From Jiangellaceae bacterium (GTDB lineage Bacteria > Actinomycetota > Actinomycetes > Jiangellales > Jiangellaceae): a DNA stretch of 37,064 nucleotides. Made by a program: the position numbers and the translations under genes. The notes beneath the pieces were generated by a model, which was given only the letters and a program-made list of their open reading frames with translations, was not told where the DNA came from and ran no database searches. Every line of letters starts with the position of its first letter. Position 1 is the stretch's first letter. The stretch is from contig JACVRX010000003.1 in NCBI GenBank assembly GCA_014534205.1, forward strand, positions 1 to 37,064, in the 5' to 3' direction. Positions 22,317 through 29,698 of the stretch are shown one piece after another.

Positions 22317-23948
22317 ATGTCCGCGGGAGCCAACCAGCTCGCCTACGTGTCAACCCGCGGGCGGGCCGCGCTGACATTCCTCCTGCTGCTGGTGCCGGTG
22401 GGCGGGCTCCTCCTGGTGCTCGCCGTGCCGGCGCTGGACCTGCGTTGGGAGCACCATCCGGCCCATTTCTGGCTGGTTCTCAGTGTGGCGGTCGTCAACG
22501 TCGTGCTCGCCGTCATTACCAGCGGGGCGGCGACTGCCCGCGGCGACGCTCGGCTGTTCCTCGTGTCGCTCGCCTTGATCGCAAGTGCCGGGTTCCTCGG
22601 ACTGCACGCGCTCGCAACTCCTGGCGTGCTGCTGGCCGGCCCGAACCAGGGATTCAATATCGCGACGCCGGTCGGCTTGCTGCTGGCGGCCGGGTTGGCC
22701 GCGGCATCGGCCACGGTGAGCGAGCGGCAGCTCTCCGACAGGGCAATGCGCTGGATGCGCGGTGCACTCGTGGTGCTGATCGTGGCCTGGGCGGCCGGGT
22801 CGGTGGGCGGGCTCGGCGTGCTCAGTGGACCGCCCAGTACTGAAACACCTACCGCATTGCGGCTCATGGCGCCCGTGGCGATCGCTCTGTACCTGTTCGC
22901 CGGGTGGTGTTACTTCGCGTTGTATCGGACGCGCCGGCGGACCCTGCCACTCGCAATCGCGGCCGCATTCGTACTGCTTGCCGAGGCGATGCTGGCGGTG
23001 GCCTTCGGCCGCAACTGGCAGCTCAGCTGGTGGGAATGGCACCTGCTGATGGCGGTCGCGTTCGGCGCGATCCTGGTGGCGGCGCGGGTGGAGTTCCGAC
23101 GCACCGGGTCGCTCACGGCGGCCTTCGGTGGTCTCTACCTGGAGAGCACGCTGGCCCGAGTCGACGCCCGCTATTCGGCCGCACTCGGTGAGTTGGTTGC
23201 GGCGATCCGGGCCGACGAACCGCTGGCGCCGGTGCTCGCCCGGTTGCGCGCGGACGGTGTCGCGGCCGACGAGGTGGCAGTGCTCGAGCGCTCGGCGCGC
23301 GAGTTGGCCCGGGTGGACTCGCTGCTCAGCGCGTACGTCGGTCCGCGGCTGGCCGAGCGGCTGCGGCAGCAGCCGGCCATGGCCCGGCTCGGCGGGCGCG
23401 AGACCGAGGTCTCGGTACTCTTCGCCGACCTCGCCGGGTTCACGACGTTCTCGCAGAACCGGCCGGCGGCGGAGGTCATCGAGATGCTGAACTCGTACTG
23501 GGAACCGATCGTGCCGGTGGTCGCCGGACGGGAAGGCGGGTGGATCGAGCGATTCGCCGGCGATGCGATCATGGTGGTGTTCAACGCGGTCGACGACCAA
23601 CCCGACCACCCCGCCCGGGCGGCGCGCGCCGCGCTGGCCATGCGCAAGGCAGCGGCTGCGATCGCGGCGGCACACCCGGACTGGCCGACCTTCCGCATCG
23701 GCATTCACACCGGGCGTGCCGTCATCGGCAACGTCGGCGCCGACGACCAGCGCAGTTTCGCCGCCATCGGCGACACGACGAACGTGGCCGCGCGGCTGCA
23801 AGCCGCAGCTACCCCCGGCCAGGTGCTGATCAGCCAGGCCACATACGCCGAGTTGGGCAACGACGTACACACCGAGGCGCTCGGCCCGCTCGCCCTGAAG
23901 GGCCGCGCCGAACCCGTCCCTGCCTACCAACTCACCGCTCTGGAATGA
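22317..23948 (+). CDS. Membrane-anchored class III adenylate/guanylate cyclase
   Basis: A 543-residue signalling enzyme expected to make a cyclic nucleotide. The N-terminal half (about 15-258) has seven or eight hydrophobic helices. A linker of about 100 residues, probably helical, joins it to the catalytic domain (about 362-540). The first metal Asp is D371 in VLFADLAGFTTFS, the second is D416 in ERFAGDAIMVVF, and the transition-state residues are N489 and R493 in GDTTNVAARLQ. The adenine-specifying lysine three residues before GD is replaced by R412, while the partner D486 is kept, so the nucleotide preferred is uncertain. The stop codon lies inside copy 2 of the 80-bp repeat. Confidence 0.93.
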   Translation: MSAGANQLAYVSTRGRAALTFLLLLVPVGGLLLVLAVPALDLRWEHHPAHFWLVLSVAVVNVVLAVITSGAATARGDARLFLVSLALIASAGFLGLHALATPGVLLAGPNQGFNIATPVGLLLAAGLAAASATVSERQLSDRAMRWMRGALVVLIVAWAAGSVGGLGVLSGPPSTETPTALRLMAPVAIALYLFAGWCYFALYRTRRRTLPLAIAAAFVLLAEAMLAVAFGRNWQLSWWEWHLLMAVAFGAILVAARVEFRRTGSLTAAFGGLYLESTLARVDARYSAALGELVAAIRADEPLAPVLARLRADGVAADEVAVLERSARELARVDSLLSAYVGPRLAERLRQQPAMARLGGRETEVSVLFADLAGFTTFSQNRPAAEVIEMLNSYWEPIVPVVAGREGGWIERFAGDAIMVVFNAVDDQPDHPARAARAALAMRKAAAAIAAAHPDWPTFRIGIHTGRAVIGNVGADDQRSFAAIGDTTNVAARLQAAATPGQVLISQATYAELGNDVHTEALGPLALKGRAEPVPAYQLTALE

Positions 23949-24021
23949 CCACGTTGACCACCCGGGCCCGTACATCACCAGGCCTGCAACCCTGGTGATG
24001 TACGGGCACGCCTGGTGATGG
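23942..24021 (+). repeat. 80-bp palindromic repeat, copy 2
   Basis: This copy runs from GGAATGACCACGT to GCCTGGTGATGG. Its hairpin has perfect 17-base arms (23966-23982 and 23991-24007) with an 8-base loop. Compared with copy 3, one stem pair is changed on both sides (GCCCGTAC/GTACGGGC instead of GCCGGTAC/GTACCGGC), so pairing is kept. The cyclase stop codon (TGA 23946-23948) is supplied by the repeat itself, and its right end lies 10 bases from the likely lnt -10 element. Confidence 0.9.
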
Positions 24022-24031
24022 CTTCCCGGCC

Positions 24032-24037
24032 TACCAT
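24032..24037 (+). promoter_or_regulatory. Possible -10 element of lnt
   Basis: TACCAT would start transcription near 24044, upstream of both copies of the 13-base duplication that contains the start codon. The -35 position would fall inside the right end of repeat copy 2. Confidence 0.35.
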
Positions 24038-24049
24038 CGGAACGTCCGG

Positions 24050-24075
24050 AACTTGAGAGAACAACTTGAGAGAAC
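24050..24075 (+). repeat. 13-bp tandem duplication over the lnt start
   Basis: AACTTGAGAGAAC occurs twice head to tail (24050-24062 and 24063-24075). Each unit holds a TTG and a purine-rich GAGAGA. The GAGAGA of the first unit sits before the TTG of the second (24066), so the duplication supplies both a weak ribosome binding site and a start codon. The first TTG (24053) is in a different frame. Confidence 0.8.
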
Positions 24076-25628
24076 GGAGCGCTCCGCTGGCCCAAGCGCC
24101 GCTCGCCCGCGCCGCCGGGGCCCTGGGCCTCGGGGCGGCCCTGGTGCTGGCATTCTCGCCCTACGACCTGTGGTTCGTCGCGGTGGTGGTGGCGGGCCTG
24201 CTCGCGCTGCTGCTGCGTGGTCAGGCTCCAGGGCGCTCCGCGGTCTACGGGTTCCTGGCCGGCCTCGGCTTCTTCGTCACGCTGCTGCCGTGGATCGGCG
24301 AGGAGGTCGGGCCGATCCCGTGGCTCATCCTCGCAGCTTTCGAGGCGCTGTTCTTCGCGCCGCTGGGTGCCGTGCTCGCGCTCGTGCAACGGCTGCCCGG
24401 CTGGCCGTTCTGGACGGCGTGCGCCTGGGTGGCCGAGGAGGCGCTGCGGGGTCGGGTTCCGTACGGTGGCTTCACCTGGGGACGTCTGGCCTTCTCCCAG
24501 GCGGACGGTCCGTTGCTGCCACTGGCGGCGCTCGGCGGCGCACCGCTCGTGACGTCGGCCGTCGCGCTGGCCGGCGGGCTGCTCGGCTGGGGCGTGCTGC
24601 GCCGCCCGCTCTGGCAGCGGCTCTTGGCCATTGCTGCCGCGGCGGCCATCACATCCGCCGGCCCGTTGTTCGCGCCGACGAGCAGCGCCGGCGACACGGT
24701 GACCGTCGCGGTCATCCAGGGCAACGTGCCGCAGCTGGGCCTGGAATTCAACGAACGACGGCGAGCGATCACCGCCAACCATGCCGACCTCACCAGGCGG
24801 TTGGCGGACGAGGTCGCGAGCGGCCGCGTCACGCAACCGGATGCCGTGATCTGGCCGGAGAACTCGGTCGACATCAACCCGTACGCCGATGCGGAGACCA
24901 GAGCTGCGATCAGCGCAGCTGTCGACGTGATCGACGCGCCCACGCTGGTCGGCGCCCTGGTCCCCACGGCCGACGAGCAGAACGTGCAGAACACGTCGAT
25001 CGTGTGGCAGCCGGGGGAGGGACCGGGGCTCACCTACGTGAAGCGGCACCCGATGCCGTTCGGTGAATACATCCCGTTCCGCTCGGTGGCGAGGTTGATC
25101 AGTCCCGCCGTGGACCGCCAGCCGCGCGACTTCGTCGCCGGTACCCAGGTGGGGGTCCTGCCCATGGGTCCGGCACGAGTCGGCAGCGTCATCTGTTTCG
25201 AGGTGGCCTTCGACAACCTGGTCCGCGACGCCGTCCGAGCCGGTAGTGACCTCCTCGCCGTGCAGACCAACAACGCGACATTCGGGTTCACCCCGATGAC
25301 AGAACAGCAGCTGGCCATGGCCCGGCTGCGTGCAGTCGAGCACGGGCGCACAGTGCTGGTTGCCGCCCTGTCCGGCGTCAGCGCGGTGGTCGGGCCGGAC
25401 GGCGCCGTCCGCGACCGTGCCGAGGTCTTCACTCAGCAGGCTCTGGTCGCCGACGTCGAGCTGGCACGGTCCCGGACCAGCGCGACGACCGCGGGGGAGT
25501 GGCCGGAATGGATCCTGACGGCGCTGGTCGTCGGCGCAGCGGCGGCGGCGCTGCTGCTTCCGCGCGGCCGCCGCCCTGACCACGTCAGCCCGGCGGGAGC
25601 CGAGCCGGCCACGGTGGAGGCACGGTGA
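24066..25628 (+). CDS. lnt: Apolipoprotein N-acyltransferase
   Basis: Lnt adds the third acyl chain to the N-terminal cysteine of lipoproteins at the outer face of the membrane. This 520-residue protein has about six N-terminal membrane helices (about 15-200), then a nitrilase-type extracytoplasmic domain (about 210-470), and a last membrane helix near 485-503. The catalytic triad is seen as E265 (WPENSVD), K326 ([12 protein letters not shown]) and C377 ([11 protein letters not shown]). The start appears to be TTG 24066. It overlaps the next gene by GTGA; in M. tuberculosis the two activities are fused (Rv2051c), so here the split pair is probably a functional unit. Confidence 0.93.
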   Translation: MRERSAPLAQAPLARAAGALGLGAALVLAFSPYDLWFVAVVVAGLLALLLRGQAPGRSAVYGFLAGLGFFVTLLPWIGEEVGPIPWLILAAFEALFFAPLGAVLALVQRLPGWPFWTACAWVAEEALRGRVPYGGFTWGRLAFSQADGPLLPLAALGGAPLVTSAVALAGGLLGWGVLRRPLWQRLLAIAAAAAITSAGPLFAPTSSAGDTVTVAVIQGNVPQLGLEFNERRRAITANHADLTRRLADEVASGRVTQPDAVIWPENSVDINPYADAETRAAISAAVDVIDAPTLVGALVPTADEQNVQNTSIVWQPGEGPGLTYVKRHPMPFGEYIPFRSVARLISPAVDRQPRDFVAGTQVGVLPMGPARVGSVICFEVAFDNLVRDAVRAGSDLLAVQTNNATFGFTPMTEQQLAMARLRAVEHGRTVLVAALSGVSAVVGPDGAVRDRAEVFTQQALVADVELARSRTSATTAGEWPEWILTALVVGAAAAALLLPRGRRPDHVSPAGAEPATVEAR

Positions 25629-26380
25629 CTGCGTCCCTGGATACCGGCCGCGTACTTGTGATCGTCCCGACGTACAACGAGGCGCGGACCCTGCGCAAGG
25701 CAGTCGAACGCGTTCGTACGGCCGTTCCGGCCGCCCACGTGCTGGTCGTCGACGACGCTTCGCCGGACGGCACCGGCGACATCGCGCAGGCCATGGCAGA
25801 GCTCGATCCGCGGGTGCACGTGCTCCACCGGCCGCGGAAAGAGGGGCTGGGCCGGGCGTACCTGGCCGGGTTCCGGTGGGGCTTGGACGCCGGTTTCGAC
25901 GCGCTGGTCGAGATGGACGCCGACGGCTCACACCAGCCAGAAGAGCTGCCGCAGCTGCTCGCGGCGTTGGCCAACGCCGATCTGGTCATCGGCTCGCGCT
26001 ACGTGGCCGGCGGCACGGTCACCAACTGGCCATTGCATCGCACGCTGCTCTCCCGCGGGGGCAATCTGTACACCCGCCTCGCCCTCGGGCTGCCGGTGCG
26101 CGACGCCACCGCGGGGTACCGGGTCTACCGGGCCAGCGCCTTACGCAGGCTGCGGCTGGACGGCGTCGCGTCCCAGGGCTACTGCTTCCAGGTGGACCTC
26201 GCGTGGCGGGCGGTACGCACCGGACTGCGGATCGCCGAAGTACCGACGACGTTCGTCGAGCGCACCGAGGGCCACTCGAAGATGAGCAGCGCGATCATCC
26301 GTGAGGCGCTGTTGCAGGTAACCCGCTGGGGTGTGGCGTACCGGCTGGGTCAGATCCGCCGCGCGATGTGGCGCGGGTAG
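25625..26380 (+). CDS. ppm1: Polyprenol monophosphomannose synthase
   Basis: A GT2-family glycosyltransferase of 251 residues that moves mannose from GDP-mannose to polyprenyl phosphate, giving the donor for lipoglycan and protein mannosylation. Hallmarks are [14 protein letters not shown] (12-25), [12 protein letters not shown] (41-52), the metal-binding [12 protein letters not shown] (96-107) and the C-terminal [16 protein letters not shown]. No membrane segment is present, as in the actinobacterial D2 domain that relies on an Lnt-like partner for membrane placement. The GTG start overlaps the lnt stop in a GTGA, so the two are coupled. Confidence 0.93.
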   Translation: MTASLDTGRVLVIVPTYNEARTLRKAVERVRTAVPAAHVLVVDDASPDGTGDIAQAMAELDPRVHVLHRPRKEGLGRAYLAGFRWGLDAGFDALVEMDADGSHQPEELPQLLAALANADLVIGSRYVAGGTVTNWPLHRTLLSRGGNLYTRLALGLPVRDATAGYRVYRASALRRLRLDGVASQGYCFQVDLAWRAVRTGLRIAEVPTTFVERTEGHSKMSSAIIREALLQVTRWGVAYRLGQIRRAMWRG

Positions 26381-26388
26381 CGTCGGCG

Positions 26389-26778
26389 TCAGGCGCTTTT
26401 CCTGCGGCTCCGGTCGCTGGCGGCGAGCTGCGCGCTGCCGGGCAACTGCCCGGCCCTCAGGAGCTGCAGCCGCTCGTCGAGCAACTGCTCGAGGTCCTCG
26501 ATCGAGCGCCGCTCCAGCAGCATGTCCCAGTGCGTGCGCGGCGGCTTGGCCGGTTTCTCCTCCGGCCTGTTGGTCTCCACCCGCAGCGCCTGGGCGCCGC
26601 AGCGGGGGCAGTCCCACAGCGCCGGGACTTCGGCCTCGACCGAAAACGTCATCTCGAACGTGTGCCCGTGCGCACACTCGTAGGTCACGGCCTGCCGCTC
26701 TGCGAGTTCGACGCCGCGCTCGTCCTCGTAGCTCGTGGCACCCAGCCGGGACCCGCGGAGTGTAGAACGCTCGGCCAT
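26389..26778 (-). CDS. rbpA: RNA polymerase-binding protein RbpA
   Basis: RbpA is an actinobacterial RNA polymerase partner that stabilises the open complex with the housekeeping sigma factor. This protein has 129 residues. The N-terminal arm is MAERSTLRGSRLGATSYEDE; the core carries the zinc-type ligands C35, H39, C57 and C60 (ECAHGH and DCPRCG), as in Streptomyces and unlike the zinc-less mycobacterial form. The basic linker and sigma-interaction domain read KPPRTHWDMLLERRS then IEDLEQLLDERLQLL. ATG 26778 is chosen because family homology starts there and GGAAGGG lies upstream; the in-frame extension to 26937 runs through the promoter. A sigma-R type promoter lies about 100 bases upstream. 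Confidence 0.95.
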   Translation of the reverse strand: MAERSTLRGSRLGATSYEDERGVELAERQAVTYECAHGHTFEMTFSVEAEVPALWDCPRCGAQALRVETNRPEEKPAKPPRTHWDMLLERRSIEDLEQLLDERLQLLRAGQLPGSAQLAASDRSRRKSA

Positions 26779-26877
26779 CGTGGGAGCCCTTCCGGGACGG
26801 TGGTCCCTGCGTCGGAGGTAACGTTTCAGCCGGTCCTGACGTCGCCGGTCGGGCAGCGTCAAGTCGACACCTGAAGG

Positions 26878-26903
26878 AACGCCGCAGTACACCGGGTTGT
26901 TCC
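26878..26903 (-). promoter_or_regulatory. Sigma-R (SigR/SigH) type promoter of rbpA
   Basis: On the minus strand GGAAC (26903-26899) is followed by exactly 18 bases and then GTT (26880-26878). This matches the Streptomyces sigma-R consensus GGAAY-N18/19-GTT. rbpA of S. coelicolor is a known sigma-R target. Transcription would begin near 26872, giving a leader of about 94 bases. The site is 31 bases past the stop of the transporter gene. Confidence 0.7.
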
Positions 26904-26933
26904 GGGCGCGCAGCACCCGGGCGCGTCGAGAGT

Positions 26934-28325
26934 TCACGTCCGCAACACGGCCGGCACGTCATTACCCGCCTGCTCGATGCCGCGCCGTACGTCGACCCGG
27001 GAGAGCAGTGCAACACCGCCGGCGAAGAACAGGATCAACACCAGGATCGCGCTCCGGTACGAGCCGGTGAGCTGGAACGTCACGCCGAAGGCGAGTGCGC
27101 CGAACCAGCTCGTACCCCGCTCGACCGCTTGGTAGAGGCTGAAGTACTCGGCTTGCTTGCCGCGCGGGACGAGCAGGCTGTAGAGCGAGCGGGACAGCGC
27201 CTGGCTGCCGCCGAGCACGACGCCGATCACGACGGCCAGTGCGAGGAACGGCACTACCTGCCGGGCCGGCAGGAAATAGGCCCCGGCGACCACGGCCGTC
27301 CAGACCACCAGCGCAGCGATGATCGTCCGCTTGCTGCCCACCCGCGCCGCCAACCGACCGAGCAGCAAGGCGCCGCCGAATGCGACGAACTGGACCAGCA
27401 GGATGGCTACGACGAGCATGCTCTCGGGAAGCCCCAACTGGCGGTTGCCGTAGATCGACGCGGCATAGATCACCGTCTGCAGACCGTCGTTGTAGAGCAG
27501 GTACGCCAAGAGGAATGTCAGCGTCTGCGGGTAGGCCCGGGCATGCCGCAGCGTGTCGCGGAGTTGGCTGAACGCTGCAGCGATCGCGGATGCCTCGGCA
27601 CCGGTGCGGACGATGGCGATCGGCGGACGGTCCCGCAGGCCACGCAAGGGCACGATCGTCCACACCGCCCACCACACACCGGCCGAGAGCAGGCATACGC
27701 GAACCGCGTCGGCGGTGGACAGGCCGAACGGCAGCACCGTGATCAGTACGAGGTTGGCGGCAAGCAGCAGGCCGCCGCCCAGATACCCGAGCGCCCAGCC
27801 GCGGCTGGACACCCGGTCTCGGTCCGCCTCGGGGGCGATGTCGCACAGGATCGCGTCGTAGACGACGAGCGAGGATCCCAGCGCGATCGAGGCGACGATC
27901 AGCAGCACGACGCCGAGGCCCCAGTTGGCTCCGGCGACGAAGAACATCGAGGCTGCGGCCGCCGCACCCAACCAGGCGAAGGCACCGAGCAGGTGGCGTT
28001 TGCGTGATGTCCGGTCGGCCGCCGCGCCGACCAGGGGCAGCAGCAGGGCCGACAGCACCGTCGCCACCGTGATCGAGTACGGGGCGACCGACCCGGCGGC
28101 CACCGGAATGCCGAGCACGGACAACGTTCCTGTGCACGGGTCCTCCGGGGTGCCGCGCCGGCCACACGCCGCGGCCTCGGCCACCGCGGTCAGGTATGGC
28201 CCGAAGAGCACGGCCCCGGTGGTCGTCACGAACGCCGAATTCGCCCAGTCGTAGAAGTACCAGGCGCGTTGTTCGCGTGCCCGCTCGGCCGGGTCGCGGA
28301 GCGGGCCCGGTAGCGCGAGCGGCAC
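26934..28325 (-). CDS. UMF1-family MFS transporter (Atg22-like)
   Basis: A 463-residue membrane protein with about 11-12 hydrophobic helices. The N-terminal signature REQRAWYFYDWANSAFVTT is characteristic of the UMF1/Vps22-Atg22-like branch of the major facilitator superfamily. Further typical features are PLVGAAADRTSRKRH after the second or third helix (MFS motif A) and YDAILCDIAPEADRDRVSSR, which follows the YNAYLPE-type region of this family. The fungal relatives export amino acids from the vacuole, but the bacterial substrate is unknown. The GTG at 28325 has GAGG 7 bases before it. It lies upstream of rbpA on the same strand and is divergent from def. Confidence 0.88.
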   Translation of the reverse strand: MPLALPGPLRDPAERAREQRAWYFYDWANSAFVTTTGAVLFGPYLTAVAEAAACGRRGTPEDPCTGTLSVLGIPVAAGSVAPYSITVATVLSALLLPLVGAAADRTSRKRHLLGAFAWLGAAAAASMFFVAGANWGLGVVLLIVASIALGSSLVVYDAILCDIAPEADRDRVSSRGWALGYLGGGLLLAANLVLITVLPFGLSTADAVRVCLLSAGVWWAVWTIVPLRGLRDRPPIAIVRTGAEASAIAAAFSQLRDTLRHARAYPQTLTFLLAYLLYNDGLQTVIYAASIYGNRQLGLPESMLVVAILLVQFVAFGGALLLGRLAARVGSKRTIIAALVVWTAVVAGAYFLPARQVVPFLALAVVIGVVLGGSQALSRSLYSLLVPRGKQAEYFSLYQAVERGTSWFGALAFGVTFQLTGSYRSAILVLILFFAGGVALLSRVDVRRGIEQAGNDVPAVLRT

Positions 28326-28435
28326 GGCACCACCTCACCAGGCTCCAGGCTCGGTTGCGCGGACCGTATCCGTACACTCCGGGTCCGGGAAAGTGTCGAG
28401 AGAGTCGCGCGGACCGACGAGAGCGAGGTGGCGCG

Positions 28436-28987
28436 GTGGCCGTACGGGAGATCCGCCTCTACGGCGACCCGGTACTGCTCACCGTGGCCGACGAGGTGAC
28501 CGAGTTCGGCCCGGCCACGCGATCGCTCGCCACGGACTTGCTCGACACCGTGCAGATTCCCGGTCGTGCCGGGGTGGCAGCACCACAGATAGGGGTGCCG
28601 CTGCGGGCATTCTCCTACAACGTCGACGAGCGGCTTGGCGTGGTGTTCAACCCGCTGATCCTGGACCGGGAAGGGGACCAGCACGGCGACGAGGGGTGCC
28701 TATCGGTGCCGGAGCTCTGGTTTCCGACCCGCCGGTCCCGGTACGTAGCGGTGATCGGGTTCGACGCGGACGGTAATGAGGTCCGCGTCGCCGGCGAGGA
28801 GCTCATGGCCCGGTGTCTGGAGCACGAGGTGGACCACCTCGATGGCATCGTCTACCTGCGCCGGCTCGAGCCCAGCGTCCGCCGGGAAGCAATGCGCGCG
28901 GTCCGGGCGAGCGAATGGTTCAGCCGGCCGGCCGGTAGCCCACCACGACCTGACGCGGGCGCACCCGCCGCACGCCTTGTGCAGTGA
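28436..28987 (+). CDS. def: Peptide deformylase
   Basis: Removes the formyl group from the N-terminal methionine of new proteins; 183 residues. The three deformylase motifs are AGVAAPQIG (45-53, where the usual first glycine of GxGxAAPQ is Ala), EGCLSV (87-91, metal ligand C88) and HEVDHLDG (130-137, ligands H130 and H134, catalytic E131). The GTG start at 28436 has GAGG 7 bases upstream; an in-frame extension overlaps the divergent transporter gene and is rejected. The C-terminal Pro/Ala-rich tail overlaps the convergent neighbouring gene by 68 bases. Actinomycetes often have two deformylases and this looks like the non-fmt-linked type. Confidence 0.93.
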   Translation: MAVREIRLYGDPVLLTVADEVTEFGPATRSLATDLLDTVQIPGRAGVAAPQIGVPLRAFSYNVDERLGVVFNPLILDREGDQHGDEGCLSVPELWFPTRRSRYVAVIGFDADGNEVRVAGEELMARCLEHEVDHLDGIVYLRRLEPSVRREAMRAVRASEWFSRPAGSPPRPDAGAPAARLVQ

Positions 28988-29339
28988 CGACGTAGACACC
29001 TAGGGCCGCCACGGCATGCTCTCTCGCCATGCCGGCAAACGCGTCGTGCCAGGCCAGGTCGCCGCCCTGGATCGCCGGCTGGCCGGTCCGGCTCACCGCA
29101 AGCAGGGCGCCGTCATGGCCCAGGTATTCGAGCACGTCCATCACCTGGCGCATGGCACGCACCCGGGAGAACTGCGGCGGGTCCAGCGGTACGTCGTCGA
29201 TGGCGATTGCCACGCCGGGGCCGCCGTTCACGGTGGAGGCGACAAGCACGGTGCCGGGCCGAAGCTCACCGGCCGCAGCGATGGTCTGCAGGAAGCGGAC
29301 GGCGTCCGGTTCGTGCTCGACGTAGGTCGGTTCATCCAT
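28920..29339 (-). CDS. Hypothetical protein, possibly DUF4192-like
   Basis: A 139-residue protein starting at ATG 29339 (MDEPTYVEHEPDAVRFLQTI). I do not recognise it firmly. The alternation of strands and helices, with VLVASTVNGGPGVAIAIDDV and the helix-strand MDVLEYLGHDGALLAVSRTG, resembles the N-terminal half of DUF4192 proteins of actinomycetes, which are of unknown function. There is no signal peptide, membrane segment or catalytic motif. Its 3' end overlaps def on the other strand by 68 bases. Upstream lie an inverted repeat CTGTGGAT/ATCCACAG and repeat copy 3. Coding status is supported by normal amino acid composition in this frame. Confidence 0.65.
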   Translation of the reverse strand: MDEPTYVEHEPDAVRFLQTIAAAGELRPGTVLVASTVNGGPGVAIAIDDVPLDPPQFSRVRAMRQVMDVLEYLGHDGALLAVSRTGQPAIQGGDLAWHDAFAGMAREHAVAALGVYVVTAQGVRRVRPRQVVVGYRPAG

Positions 29340-29364
29340 GTCCGCTGATGCTTCCGCCCGCGGC

Positions 29365-29390
29365 CTGTGGATCGCTCGGACAATCCACAG
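29365..29390. promoter_or_regulatory. Inverted repeat, possible operator
   Basis: CTGTGGAT (29365-29372) and ATCCACAG (29383-29390) form a perfect 8-base inverted repeat with a 10-base spacer, 26 bases upstream of the gene that starts at 29339. The TGTGGAT half-site and centre-to-centre spacing suit a dimeric regulator. The protein is unknown. Confidence 0.4.
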
Positions 29391-29422
29391 CCTCGCCGTG
29401 ATATTTGCAGCCGTTACGGCTC

Positions 29423-29502
29423 GGAATGACCACGTACACCATGCCTGCCGGTACATCACCAGGCCTGCAGGCCTGGTGATGTACCGGCAGGCCTCGTGAT
29501 GG
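29423..29502 (+). repeat. 80-bp palindromic repeat, copy 3 (perfect 50-bp palindrome)
   Basis: This copy contains a perfect 50-base palindrome (29443-29492): 23-base arms around TGCA. The 5' end GGAATGACCACGT is identical to the other copies; the 3' end differs by one base (GCCTCGTGATGG). It lies between the start of the gene at 29339 and the 3' end of the efflux gene. It is in the same orientation as copies 1 and 2 and has no T tract after the stem. Confidence 0.9.
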
Positions 29503-29640
29503 CCCTCGGGCCTTGGACCGAGCCGCCTCGCTTAGCGGGAACGACGCATGTCAGCGTCCCCATGGACACCACGGAACTGGTGCAACCCCGGGGCGTCGAG
29601 GTCCGTACAACCGTGTTCGGTAGGCGTTCGTGCCGTTTGC

Positions 29641-29686
29641 GTGCGGCTCGCCCTCCCTCGCTGTTACCGCAAGAGACGAGCCGCAC
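29641..29686 (-). terminator. Long-loop hairpin past the efflux gene
   Basis: GTGCGGCTCG (29641-29650) and CGAGCCGCAC (29677-29686) pair perfectly over 26 bases. It begins 12 bases after the stop of the efflux gene. No T run follows on the minus strand, so termination is only suggested by position. Confidence 0.35.
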
Positions 29687-29698
29687 GGCAACCGGCGT

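Larger units (their letters stand above)
29340..29698. other. 359-base intergenic region
   Basis: No gene is supported. It contains, in order, an inverted repeat (29365-29390), copy 3 of the 80-bp repeat (29423-29502) and a long-loop inverted repeat near the 3' end of the efflux gene (29641-29686). The left part must also hold the promoter of the gene that starts at 29339; I see no clear -10 for it. Confidence 0.6.

Noticed and set aside
22350-25931. A 1193-codon open frame on the minus strand across the cyclase, lnt and ppm1 genes
   Set aside because: Its translation is Arg/Gln/His/Pro-rich without any domain, and it lies opposite three genes with complete catalytic motifs. It is a GC-content shadow.
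26779-26937. N-terminal extension of RbpA
   Set aside because: It covers the sigma-R promoter, is Arg-rich and has no counterpart in the family, while ATG 26778 has a ribosome binding site and the conserved beginning.
28353-28382. CGGACC/GGTCCG inverted repeat between the transporter and def genes
   Set aside because: Only six paired bases in GC-rich DNA with a 16-base spacer, so it is not distinguishable from chance.
29443-29492. The perfect palindrome of copy 3 as an ordinary intrinsic terminator
   Set aside because: There is no T run on either side, the same element occurs elsewhere in other contexts, and it is 200 bases from the nearest 3' end on its left-reading strand.
9641-29502. CRISPR array or tRNA-like element for the three repeats
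   Set aside because: Copies are 5-14 kb apart with no spacers, no cas genes are present, and the fold is a simple hairpin without cloverleaf features.
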